64,000 bases of DNA from SG8-41 sp963802355 (GTDB taxonomy: Bacteria > Pseudomonadota > Gammaproteobacteria > Burkholderiales > SG8-41): positions 186,001 through 250,000 of the forward strand of contig CAWDIV010000014.1 in assembly GCA_963802355.1 (NCBI GenBank), read 5' to 3'. Below the pieces are notes generated by a model that did not search any database, was not told the DNA's origin, and was given only the letters and a program-made list of their open reading frames with translations. Made by a program: the position numbers and the translations under genes. Shown here piece by piece: positions 1 to 7,367 of this stretch (positions are counted from its first letter, which is position 1; each line of letters starts with the position of its first letter).

Positions 1-1041
1 CAGGCCGGGGCCGTCGTGTTTGGCAAGACAGTCACCGCGGAGCTCGGCGGAGCGCATCCGGGCCCGACTACCAACCCGTTCGATGCGGCGCGCACGCCCG
101 GCGGCTCCTCTTCCGGTTCCGCCGCCGCGGTCGCGGCACGCATGGTGCCGGCGGCCCTCGGCACGCAGGTCGGCGGTTCCGTCATTCGTCCTGCAGCTTA
201 TTGCGCGAACGTCGCGCTGAAGCCGACGATGGGCGGCATCAATCGCGGCGAGCGCCAGACGACCAGCATGAGCACCACCGGCGTCCACGCGGGCTGCATC
301 GAGGACATGTGGCAGGTGGCCATCGAGATCGCGCGCCGCGCCGGAGGCGATCCCGGACGCGCCGGGCTGTTCGGCCCACCGACGACCCCCGCCGCGGCCA
401 AGCCGGAACGCCTCATCGTCCTGGAGACCGAAGGTTGGGCCGAGCTCGACGCGGCGAGCAAGTCGGCCTTCGAATCCCTGCTGGAAAATCTGCGGCGCGC
501 CGGCGTCACGCTGCTCCGCCGCAGCGATCATCCGTGGATCGAGGCACTGGAGAGAGCCCTCGCCGATGGCTGCGACACCTGCAACTCGATCACGCGCTGG
601 GAAAACCGCTGGTACCAAAGCAACCTGGTCGAGCAGCACCCGGACGGCGTCAGCGCCCGCGCCAAGGCCGTGGTAATGAAGGCGGAGGCGATGAGCCCGG
701 AGGATTACCGCGCCTTGTTGCTGAAACGCGCCGCCGCTCAGCAGTGTCACACCGCGCTCGCACCACTTGCCGACGCGGTGATCACCCTCTCCTGTCCGGG
801 GCCCGCGCCGCTCTGGCAGGGCGACGTGGCGGGCCAGCCGCTGGCGGCGCGCCCGACCGGCAACTTCGTCTTCAATGCGCCAAGCTCGATGCTGTTCGCG
901 CCGGCGGTCACGATGCCGCTCATGAGCGTGGGCGGCATGCCGGTGGGCGTACAACTGATGGGGCAGCAGCACGAAGATGCGCGCGTCACGGCCATGGCCC
1001 GCTGGATGCTGAGCGCGATAACGCCTGCGGTGGTTGAGTAA
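1..1041 (+). CDS. Amidase, amidase-signature family (5' end outside window)
   Basis: This is the C-terminal part of an amidase-signature hydrolase, which cleaves amide bonds with a Lys/cis-Ser/Ser triad. The reading frame is open from base 1 (QAGAVVFGKT), so the N-terminus and catalytic Lys lie upstream of the window. The glycine/serine signature GGSSSGSAAAV and the nucleophile-Ser segment QVGGSVIRPA are present. The C-terminal GMPVGVQLMGQQHED is typical of the family, and the gene stops at TAA. It is a distant paralogue of the amidase at 51936-53240. It converges on the hydrolase at 1111-1905. Substrate is not predictable; allophanate, aryl-acetamide and peptide amides are all possible for the family. 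Confidence 0.9.
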   Translation, partial: QAGAVVFGKTVTAELGGAHPGPTTNPFDAARTPGGSSSGSAAAVAARMVPAALGTQVGGSVIRPAAYCANVALKPTMGGINRGERQTTSMSTTGVHAGCIEDMWQVAIEIARRAGGDPGRAGLFGPPTTPAAAKPERLIVLETEGWAELDAASKSAFESLLENLRRAGVTLLRRSDHPWIEALERALADGCDTCNSITRWENRWYQSNLVEQHPDGVSARAKAVVMKAEAMSPEDYRALLLKRAAAQQCHTALAPLADAVITLSCPGPAPLWQGDVAGQPLAARPTGNFVFNAPSSMLFAPAVTMPLMSVGGMPVGVQLMGQQHEDARVTAMARWMLSAITPAVVE

Positions 1042-1059
1042 TTAGAGGTCAATTCATTA

Positions 1060-1125
1060 GCCATTTATGAAGCATTCAATGGCTACTGGCTACGGTCGAC
1101 TTGTTACTGGCTATTTGTTACTTGT
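1060..1125. repeat. Heptamer-type repeat between convergent stop codons
   Basis: The short spacer between two convergent genes reads as degenerate seven-base units around TTGTTAC, TGGCTAT, TTGTTAC and TTGTTCC, and the last units run into the 3' end of the hydrolase gene. It is one of several loci in the window where heptamer repeats lie directly 3' of a stop codon. Confidence 0.45.
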
Positions 1126-1905
1126 TCCTTTGAGGAATGGTACCGCCAGTTCCGCGAACAATCCCGGCGACTGGACGTGCATGAAGTGTCCGGAATCGGC
1201 CTCGATATAGGAGGCGCCCGCTATCATCTTCGCCAGTGACTTCACCATTTCCGGCGTGCGCAATGGATCGTGCACGCAACCGATGGCAAGCGTCGGGCAG
1301 GTGATGCTCCCGAGCTCCTTGTCGATGTCCATGTCGAGCAACATGCGGTTGATCGCCGCAAAGCCATGCGGATCGTTGGCGATCCAGCGCAGGCGGTATT
1401 TTTCGAATCGCGCGCGATCGCCACGCAACACCTCGGGGTACGAGCGGTCGAGGCTCGCCTTCGCCTGACAACGCATGCCGCTGCGCTCCACCTCGATAGC
1501 CCGCTCCATCATCTGTCTGCGAAACTGGGGGTTCGACCTCGTGACCAGGCTCTGGACGACCAGGCGGACGACCCGTGTTGGCCGGCGCGCCGCAAACGCC
1601 GCTGCGATTCCCGCTCCGAGCGCCGAGCCCACCAGATGACAAGGACCGGATATCGAAAGCGCATCGAGGAGCGCCCCGATGTCCGCCACCATGTCGTCCA
1701 ATTTGAGCGTTCCATTGGTTTTCTCGGACAAGCCGAAACCGCGCTGGTCGTAGCGCAGCGTGCGGAAATCCCGCTGGAATGCCGGCAGCGTTTCGTCCCA
1801 ACTGTCCAGGCAGCCACCAAGTTCATGCACGAAAACTACGGTTTCGGCGCCGCTACCGCCCAGCTCGTAACGCAGGCTGACGCCGTTCACGTCCACCCAT
1901 TCCAT
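1111..1905 (-). CDS. Alpha/beta hydrolase, 3-oxoadipate enol-lactonase-like, nucleophile Ser apparently missing
   Basis: This 264-residue cytoplasmic protein has the alpha/beta hydrolase fold. FVHELGG forms the oxyanion region, GCVHDPLRTP carries the acid, and DSGHFMHVQSP carries the catalytic His. The nucleophile elbow reads LVGSALGAG. If the elbow is aligned as G-x-Nu-x-G, the nucleophile position is Ala with Ser one residue before, so classic serine hydrolysis is doubtful. Start ATG at 1905. The gene follows a Bug pseudogene and a duplicated peptidase E 5' fragment on the same strand. The closest functional family is 3-oxoadipate enol-lactonase and related esterases; the real substrate is unknown. 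Confidence 0.85.
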   Translation of the reverse strand: MEWVDVNGVSLRYELGGSGAETVVFVHELGGCLDSWDETLPAFQRDFRTLRYDQRGFGLSEKTNGTLKLDDMVADIGALLDALSISGPCHLVGSALGAGIAAAFAARRPTRVVRLVVQSLVTRSNPQFRRQMMERAIEVERSGMRCQAKASLDRSYPEVLRGDRARFEKYRLRWIANDPHGFAAINRMLLDMDIDKELGSITCPTLAIGCVHDPLRTPEMVKSLAKMIAGASYIEADSGHFMHVQSPGLFAELAVPFLKGTSNK

Positions 1906-1921
1906 CGCGATCTCCCTCGAG

Positions 1922-2003
1922 TGGCGATGATTTGTCTTTGCACTACAGGCACAGCCTCAACACGAAGGAAGCTTTCCTTCGTGTCCTTCGTGCTGAGGCT
2001 GTA
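1922..2003 (-). repeat. Duplicated 5' end of a peptidase E gene plus its upstream hairpin
   Basis: Read on the minus strand, 1922-1952 gives GTG then PVVQRQIIA, almost the same as the start of the peptidase E gene at 11028 (MPVVKRQIIA). The bases upstream match too, including an inverted repeat with arms 1951-1969 and 1984-2002 (ACAGCCTCAACACGAAGGA, 18 of 19 pairing). The second copy is at 10999-11085. The peptidase body is absent here, so this is a truncated duplicate that now forms the leader of the alpha/beta hydrolase. Confidence 0.6.
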
Positions 2004-2008
2004 GCGCT

Positions 2009-2505
2009 TCACTCCGGTTGTATTCCCGCCGCCTTCACGACTCCGGCCATTTGCTTGGCGCCGAGCTTCATCATTTCCGTGACGCGTTCAGGCGTGGTGT
2101 GCGCCGGAAAGATGCCCATGCCCAAGTACCTTTCCTGGATGTCCGGTTGTTTCATGAACTGGCCGATCTCGGTGTTGATCCGGGCGATGATGGCCGCTTG
2201 TACAGGAACTGGTTGGTGACGAGCGCCGCACTGGCGGTAAGCAGCAGCGTGTAACCATCCGGCGGCGCCTTGGCGGCAACCTCGTGGCCGAGGTTTCCGG
2301 CGGCGCCCGGGCGGTTCTCGATAACCACGTTCCTGCCCAAAGCTTCGCTCAATTTTTGCGCGACAAGGCGTGCAACGGTATCGCTCGTGCCGCCCGGCGG
2401 GAACGGAGCGATCATTCGTAACGGCTTGCTGGGGTACGGCTGCGCCGCCGCCACAACCGGGAACAGGCTCGCCAGAGCCAGCGTAAGCAGGAAAGTTCTT
2501 GTCAT
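2009..2505 (-). pseudogene. Bug/TctC solute-binding protein gene with large internal deletion
   Basis: The minus strand from ATG 2505 encodes a signal peptide (MTRTFLLTLALASLFPVVAA) and the Bug N-terminal lobe with PSKPLRMIAPFPPGGTSDT, ENRPGAAGN and PPDGYTLL, up to about FLYKRP. The frame then shifts and continues with a Bug C-terminus (IIARINTEIGQF through GVVKAAGIQPE) ending at 2009. Roughly half of the normal 320 residues, including the HVPYKG segment, is missing at the junction near 2190-2200. An internal deletion plus frame change makes function very unlikely. It is the only one of nine Bug genes in the window with a deletion of this size. Confidence 0.85.
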
Positions 2506-2520
2506 CGAAGTCGGGATCTT

Positions 2521-2576
2521 GGGTGTAAACGTATTGGCCCTGCAGTTTCCCAGCGGAAAAGTGCGCAATGATAGCG
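2521..2576 (-). repeat. Duplicated leader and first codons of ettA
   Basis: This stretch matches the start of ettA at 58574-58624: both contain GGTGTAAACGTATTG followed about 20 bases later by GAAAAGTGCGCAAT. On the minus strand it encodes QYVYT, the same residues as EttA 3-7 (MAQYVYT), then runs into unrelated sequence just before the Bug pseudogene start. It is a fragment of an ettA 5' end and leader, probably left by a rearrangement. Confidence 0.6.
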
Positions 2577-2906
2577 GAAAGCTGGGACACTGCTGCGACA
2601 TTCAGGACGCCAGCATGATTTGCCGGTTTTCTCGATCTGGCGGCGGACTTCGAAGCTGAGTGACCGGAGTAAACACCCATTCCATACTTTCTTCCTTTTG
2701 CTCAGCCCTAGGCTTGGGGCCCGCTGTAGTGCGATAGAGCGATGAACCACCCCGCAATCTGGATGTCCACACTGACACCGTGGCATAGCAATTACGCTTG
2801 TTCGTCTGATTCGCGGGGCCGTTCGCGCCGGCGCCCCCGGCTGCGCCGAATTGGTGCGCGGCGATGCCTGACAAAATCGGTCATAGGCTTTACCTCTTTG
2901 AAATAT
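2577..2906. other. Intergenic stretch, no gene recognised
   Basis: About 330 bases lie between the ettA-like fragment and the polysaccharide operon. Open frames exist on both strands but none shows a recognisable motif, good ribosome site or family-like composition. The promoter of the downstream operon must lie here or further up, but I cannot point to convincing -35/-10 boxes. Confidence 0.5.
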
Positions 2907-2917
2907 AGGGAGTTGAT

Positions 2918-3910
2918 ATGAAAAAGATTCTCGTCACTGGCGGTGCCGGATTCCTGGGTTCGCACCTTTGCGATGCGTTGCTCGAACAGGGTCACGATGT
3001 GCTGTGCGTGGATAACCTGTACACGGGCGGCAAGAAGAATATCGCGCACTTGAACGGCGAACCGAATTTCCAGTTCATGCGCCACGATGTGAACTTTCCT
3101 TTGTACGTCGAAGTAGACCAAATCTACAATTTGGCGTGCCCAGCCTCGCCAGTGCATTATCAATACGACCCTGTTCAGACCACCAAGACGAGCGTCAACG
3201 GATCGATCAACCTCTTGGGTCTGGCCAAGCGGACCAAGGCGCGGATACTCCAGGCGTCCACCTCGGAGGTTTACGGCGACCCCGATATGCACCCTCAATC
3301 CGAAGAGTATTGGGGGCGAGTCAATCCGATCGGTATCCGGGCGTGTTATGACGAAGGCAAGCGTTGCGCCGAGACTCTTTTCTTCGATTATCACCGCCAG
3401 CATGGGGTGGAAATCAGGGTCGTGCGCATTTTCAATACCTACGGACCCCGCATGGACCCCAAGGATGGTCGCGTGGTCTCCAACTTCATCGTCCAGGCGC
3501 TGCAGGGTGAGGAAATCACGATCTTCGGCGAGGGGAACCAGACCCGCAGCTTTTGTTACGTCGACGACCTGATCCGCGGTTTGGTTGCAATGATGGACGC
3601 CGAGAAGGGGTTCATCGGACCGATCAATCTGGGCAATCCTGCCGAATTCACCGTATTGGAACTCGCGCGCAGGATACTCGACCTCACGGGCTCGAAGTCG
3701 AAGATCGTATTTCATCCCCTGCCCAGCGATGACCCCCGGCAGCGCCGTCCCAACATAAGCATCGCCCGCGAGCGTCTGGGGTGGACGCCGAACGTGTCGC
3801 TCGAGCAGGGGCTCATCAGGACTATCCGCTACTTCGATCAGCTGCTGCTCAAGGGCACGGCGACGCTGCGCGTGGAGCGCGCGGGCGACAGGGCCGGTAT
3901 GGCTCTCTGA
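2918..3910 (+). CDS. uxs: UDP-glucuronate decarboxylase (UDP-xylose synthase), extended SDR
   Basis: This 330-residue NAD-dependent SDR enzyme converts UDP-glucuronate to UDP-xylose, a sugar donor for polysaccharides. The N-terminal Rossmann motif GGAGFLGSH, the catalytic ASTSEVYGD Ser region and the YDEGKR active site (YxxxK) are clear. RVVRIFNTYGPRMDP and GNQTRSFCYVDDL are typical of UXS proteins. AGGGAG at 2907-2912 is a well-placed ribosome site for ATG 2918. The gene is followed after 11 bases by galE and starts a tight four-gene operon with a GT2 fusion and an ABC exporter. A role in exopolysaccharide or cell-envelope glycan supply follows from that context. A dTDP-sugar dehydratase is less likely because of the UXS-type motifs. 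Confidence 0.9.
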   Translation: MKKILVTGGAGFLGSHLCDALLEQGHDVLCVDNLYTGGKKNIAHLNGEPNFQFMRHDVNFPLYVEVDQIYNLACPASPVHYQYDPVQTTKTSVNGSINLLGLAKRTKARILQASTSEVYGDPDMHPQSEEYWGRVNPIGIRACYDEGKRCAETLFFDYHRQHGVEIRVVRIFNTYGPRMDPKDGRVVSNFIVQALQGEEITIFGEGNQTRSFCYVDDLIRGLVAMMDAEKGFIGPINLGNPAEFTVLELARRILDLTGSKSKIVFHPLPSDDPRQRRPNISIARERLGWTPNVSLEQGLIRTIRYFDQLLLKGTATLRVERAGDRAGMAL

Positions 3911-3921
3911 GGCTGGCGCTC

Positions 3922-4893
3922 ATGTCGAAAGCGGTACTCGTCACCGGGGGTGGCGGGTACATCGGCAGCCACACCTGCAAAGAGCTAGCGCGCGCGGGCC
4001 ATTTGCCCGTAACGCTGGACAATCTGATTCATGGGCACAAAGCGGCCGCGCGATGGGGGCCCTTGATCGAGGGCGATATTCGCGACCGCGGTCTCGTGGA
4101 GCGCACTATTCGCGAGCATCGGATCGAGGCGGTGGTGCACTTTGCGGGGCACGCATACGTGGGCGAATCGATGCGCGATCCATGCGGATACTTCGGCAAC
4201 AACGTGACGGGAAGCCTGAGCCTGCTCGAGGCGATGCACGCTTGCGGCGTCGGCCAGATCGTGTTTTCGTCGACCTGCGCCATCTACGGCGTCCCCCAGT
4301 CGCTGCCGATTTCCGAGGATAGCCCGCAGCGCCCCATCAACCCCTACGGCGAGTCCAAGCTGTTCGTCGAACGCGCGTTGCATTGGTGTGGCGTGGCGCA
4401 CGGCCTGCGCTCGGTTGCGTTGCGCTACTTCAACGCAGCGGGCGCCGATCCCGACGCAGAAATCGGAGAGGACCATGATCCAGAGACGCACCTCATCCCA
4501 CTGGCGATCGGCGCCGCGCTCGGGAAGCGCCCGGCCCTGGAGGTCTACGGTGCCGATTACCCGACTTCCGACGGCACTGCAGTCCGCGACTACGTGCACG
4601 TGGCCGACCTCGCGGAAGCGCACGTGCGTGCGCTCGACTATCTGGATCGCGGCGGCGAGAGCACCGCATTCAATCTGGGCACGGGCCGCGGCTATTCGGT
4701 ACGCGAGGTGATCGCAACGGTGGAACAGGTGGGAGAACGGTCCATACCCCACCGCATCGCAGCCCGCCGCCCAGGCGATCCGGCCAGCTTGATTGCTGCG
4801 CCGGGGCGCTCCCGCGAATTGTTGGGCTGGGCGCCGCAGCGGTCCGATCTGCACACGATCGTGACGACTGCGTGGCGCTGGCATGCGCGATGA
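3922..4893 (+). CDS. galE: UDP-glucose 4-epimerase
   Basis: This 323-residue SDR enzyme interconverts UDP-glucose and UDP-galactose using bound NAD. Seen in the sequence: GGGGYIGSH cofactor loop, FSSTCAIYG (catalytic Ser/Thr region), NPYGESK (YxxxK), and ALRYFNAAGADPD and GTAVRDYVHVADL, which are hallmarks of GalE. ATG 3922 was chosen because the open frame upstream of it lies inside uxs and has no GalE-like sequence. The stop overlaps the next start (ATGA at 4890-4893), indicating translational coupling. With uxs it supplies nucleotide sugars for the downstream glycosyltransferase. Length fits the family. Confidence 0.92.
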   Translation: MSKAVLVTGGGGYIGSHTCKELARAGHLPVTLDNLIHGHKAAARWGPLIEGDIRDRGLVERTIREHRIEAVVHFAGHAYVGESMRDPCGYFGNNVTGSLSLLEAMHACGVGQIVFSSTCAIYGVPQSLPISEDSPQRPINPYGESKLFVERALHWCGVAHGLRSVALRYFNAAGADPDAEIGEDHDPETHLIPLAIGAALGKRPALEVYGADYPTSDGTAVRDYVHVADLAEAHVRALDYLDRGGESTAFNLGTGRGYSVREVIATVEQVGERSIPHRIAARRPGDPASLIAAPGRSRELLGWAPQRSDLHTIVTTAWRWHAR

Positions 4894-7367
4894 CAGCCGG
4901 TCCGGCCGCGATGCGACGGCCGCGTGTTGCAGGCAAGTTTATCTTCGTCGGCGATAAGAAGTTCTGGATCAGGGGCGTCACTTACGGTACTTTTCGCCCC
5001 GATGCGGCGGGTGTTGATTACCCGCAGATCGAGGTCGTCCGATCCGATTTTTCCGCAATGGCCGAGACCGGTATCAATGCCGTTCGCGTCTATACGGTTC
5101 CACCGCGTTGGCTGCTCGATGTCGCGCAGGAGCACGGTTTGCGTGTCATGGTCGGGCTGGCATGGAATCAGCATGTTGCCTTCCTTCGCAATGCGGCCAG
5201 CGCTGCCGAAATCGACCGGGGTGTGCGCGAGGGTGTGCGGCGTTGCGCCGGACACCCGGCGCTTCTGTGCTATGCGGTCGGCAACGAGATCTCCCCGAAC
5301 ATGGTTCGCTGGTACGGCCGGCGGCGTATCGAACGCTTCATCCGCCGGCTATACCGGACCGCGAAAACGGAAGATCCGGGCGCTCTCGTCACTTATGTGA
5401 ATTATCCGACGACCGAGTACCTGCACGCGCCGTTCCTGGATTTTGTCTGCTTCAACGTTTACCTCGAGTCCCGCGACCGGTTCGAGGCCTATCTCGCGCG
5501 CCTGCAAAATCTGGCAGGCGAGTGTCCCTTGGTGATGGCCGAAATAGGCCTCGACTCGCGCCGCAACGGCGAGACCGCGCAGGCAGAAAGCCTCGAGTGG
5601 CAGGTCCGCAGCGCGTTTGCCGCCGGCTGCGCGGGAGCCTTTGCATTTGCCTGGACAGACGAATGGCACTGCGTCGGTTTCGACATCGAGGACTGGGATT
5701 TCGGCCTGACGACCCGGGATCGTGCTCCCAAACCGGCCTTGGCGGCGGTGCGCAAGGTCTACGCCGAAGTGCCCTTTCCGGCAGACACGCAGTGGCCGCG
5801 CATCAGCGTCGTCATCTGCAGCTACAACGGCTCGCGCACCCTGCGCGACACCCTCGAGGGGATGAAGCGCGTCGAATACCCGAACTTCGAAGTCATCGTG
5901 GTCAACGACGGTTCGACGGATGCCACGCCGGCGATCGCCGCCGAGTACGACGTGCGTCTCATTACTACCGAGAATCGCGGCTTGTCCGGCGCACGCAATA
6001 CCGGATGGCAGGCGGCCGATGGCGAGATCGTCGCGTACATCGACGATGATGCCTATCCGGACCCGCATTGGCTGCAGTATCTCGTATACGCGTTCATGAC
6101 TAGCGACTGGGTCGGGGTCGGGGGACCCAATATTGCGCCCGGCGGCGACGGTCCTATCGCCGACTGCGTCGCCAACGCGCCCGGAGGCCCGGTGCACGTG
6201 CTGCTGTCCGACCGCGAAGCCGAACACATTCCCGGATGCAACATGGCTTTCCGGCGTGAAGCGCTGGCCGCGATCGGCGGCTTTGACGCGCGATACCGCG
6301 CAGCGGGCGACGACGTGGACGTGTGCTGGCGCCTGCAGCAGCGCGGCGGCCGGATCGGTTTTCATGCCGGCGCGATGGACTGGCACCACCGGCGAAACTC
6401 GCTCACGATGTTCTGGCGGCAACAGATAGGCTACGGCAAGGCCGAGGCGCTGCTCGAGGCAAAATGGCCCGAGCGCTATGATCGAGCGGGACATCTCGCA
6501 TGGGCCGGGCGACTGTACGGTCGCGGGTTCACCGTGCCGATTCCGCTCGGCATCGCCCGGGTCTACGGCGGAGTGTGGGGATCGGCCGCGTACCAGTCGC
6601 TCTACCAGCCTGCTCCGTTTACCCTGCTGATGTTTCCGCTCATGCCCGAGTGGTATCTGGTGATCGCGGCCCTGGCAGCGCTTTCCTTGTTGGGGCTGTC
6701 CTGGCCACCGCTGGCCTCTGCCTTCCCGCTGTTCCTGCTCGCCGCCGCGGCACCTGTCGTGCAAGCGGCCATGGGTGCGGCGCGCGCGACGTTTCCGGCG
6801 CCGGCAAAATCCGCGCGCGACGGGGTAGAGCGACGGTTACTCACCGCTTACCTGCATCTCATGCAACCGCTCGCGCGGCTGATCGGGCGCATGCGGCACG
6901 GGCTGACGCCGTGGCGGCGACGATGCGGCGCGGCTGTCGCTCCTCTTCCTCTCGAACGTGAAACCTGGCGCGAAACGTGGCGCTCGCCCGAGCAGTGGGT
7001 GCTGGATCTGGAGAGTCGGCTCCGCGAGGCCGGCGCGTGCTTCAGGCGGGGCGGTGATTTCGACCGCTGGGATCTGGAAGCGCGATGCGGCGCGTTCGGT
7101 GCTGCGCGGGCACTGCTCGGCGTGGAAGAGCATGGCGCCGGCAAGCAGATGGGACGCTGGCGTCTATGGTCGCGTCCATCGCCGCCGGCCTTCCTGGTGG
7201 CAGCTCTGCTCGTGTTGCTGGCTGTGGGTGCCGGTCTGGACGGGGCCTGGCTGGCGGCGTGCGCCCTGGGCGCGGCCGGCGGGATCCTGGCCTGGCGTAT
7301 GGCGGCCGATTGCGGCAGCGCGCTCGCGATCCTCGATCGGGCAGTGCGCGCGAGTGAACAGCAATGA
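4890..7367 (+). CDS. Glycoside hydrolase-like/GT2 glycosyltransferase fusion, membrane protein
   Basis: This large protein (825 residues from ATG 4890) joins two enzymes. Residues about 10-295 look like a TIM-barrel glycosidase of the GH2/GH5 type: a YAVGNE acid/base motif (Glu near 133) and a MAEIGLD nucleophile candidate (Glu near 218). Residues about 303-560 are a GT2 domain with VVICSYNG, VVNDGSTD, a YIDDDAYPD metal-binding DxD and AGDDVDVCWR. Two or more hydrophobic membrane segments follow (about 590-640), then a soluble part and two more hydrophobic segments near the C-terminus. The start overlaps galE by four bases; an upstream GTG at 4872 is also in frame. A polymerase that also trims or transfers glycan is an inference. 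Confidence 0.82.
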   Translation: MTAGPAAMRRPRVAGKFIFVGDKKFWIRGVTYGTFRPDAAGVDYPQIEVVRSDFSAMAETGINAVRVYTVPPRWLLDVAQEHGLRVMVGLAWNQHVAFLRNAASAAEIDRGVREGVRRCAGHPALLCYAVGNEISPNMVRWYGRRRIERFIRRLYRTAKTEDPGALVTYVNYPTTEYLHAPFLDFVCFNVYLESRDRFEAYLARLQNLAGECPLVMAEIGLDSRRNGETAQAESLEWQVRSAFAAGCAGAFAFAWTDEWHCVGFDIEDWDFGLTTRDRAPKPALAAVRKVYAEVPFPADTQWPRISVVICSYNGSRTLRDTLEGMKRVEYPNFEVIVVNDGSTDATPAIAAEYDVRLITTENRGLSGARNTGWQAADGEIVAYIDDDAYPDPHWLQYLVYAFMTSDWVGVGGPNIAPGGDGPIADCVANAPGGPVHVLLSDREAEHIPGCNMAFRREALAAIGGFDARYRAAGDDVDVCWRLQQRGGRIGFHAGAMDWHHRRNSLTMFWRQQIGYGKAEALLEAKWPERYDRAGHLAWAGRLYGRGFTVPIPLGIARVYGGVWGSAAYQSLYQPAPFTLLMFPLMPEWYLVIAALAALSLLGLSWPPLASAFPLFLLAAAAPVVQAAMGAARATFPAPAKSARDGVERRLLTAYLHLMQPLARLIGRMRHGLTPWRRRCGAAVAPLPLERETWRETWRSPEQWVLDLESRLREAGACFRRGGDFDRWDLEARCGAFGAARALLGVEEHGAGKQMGRWRLWSRPSPPAFLVAALLVLLAVGAGLDGAWLAACALGAAGGILAWRMAADCGSALAILDRAVRASEQQ

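Noticed and set aside
2602..2874. A small minus-strand gene before the polysaccharide operon
   Set aside because: Low-complexity Gly/Ala/Arg-rich translation, no ribosome site and no family features.
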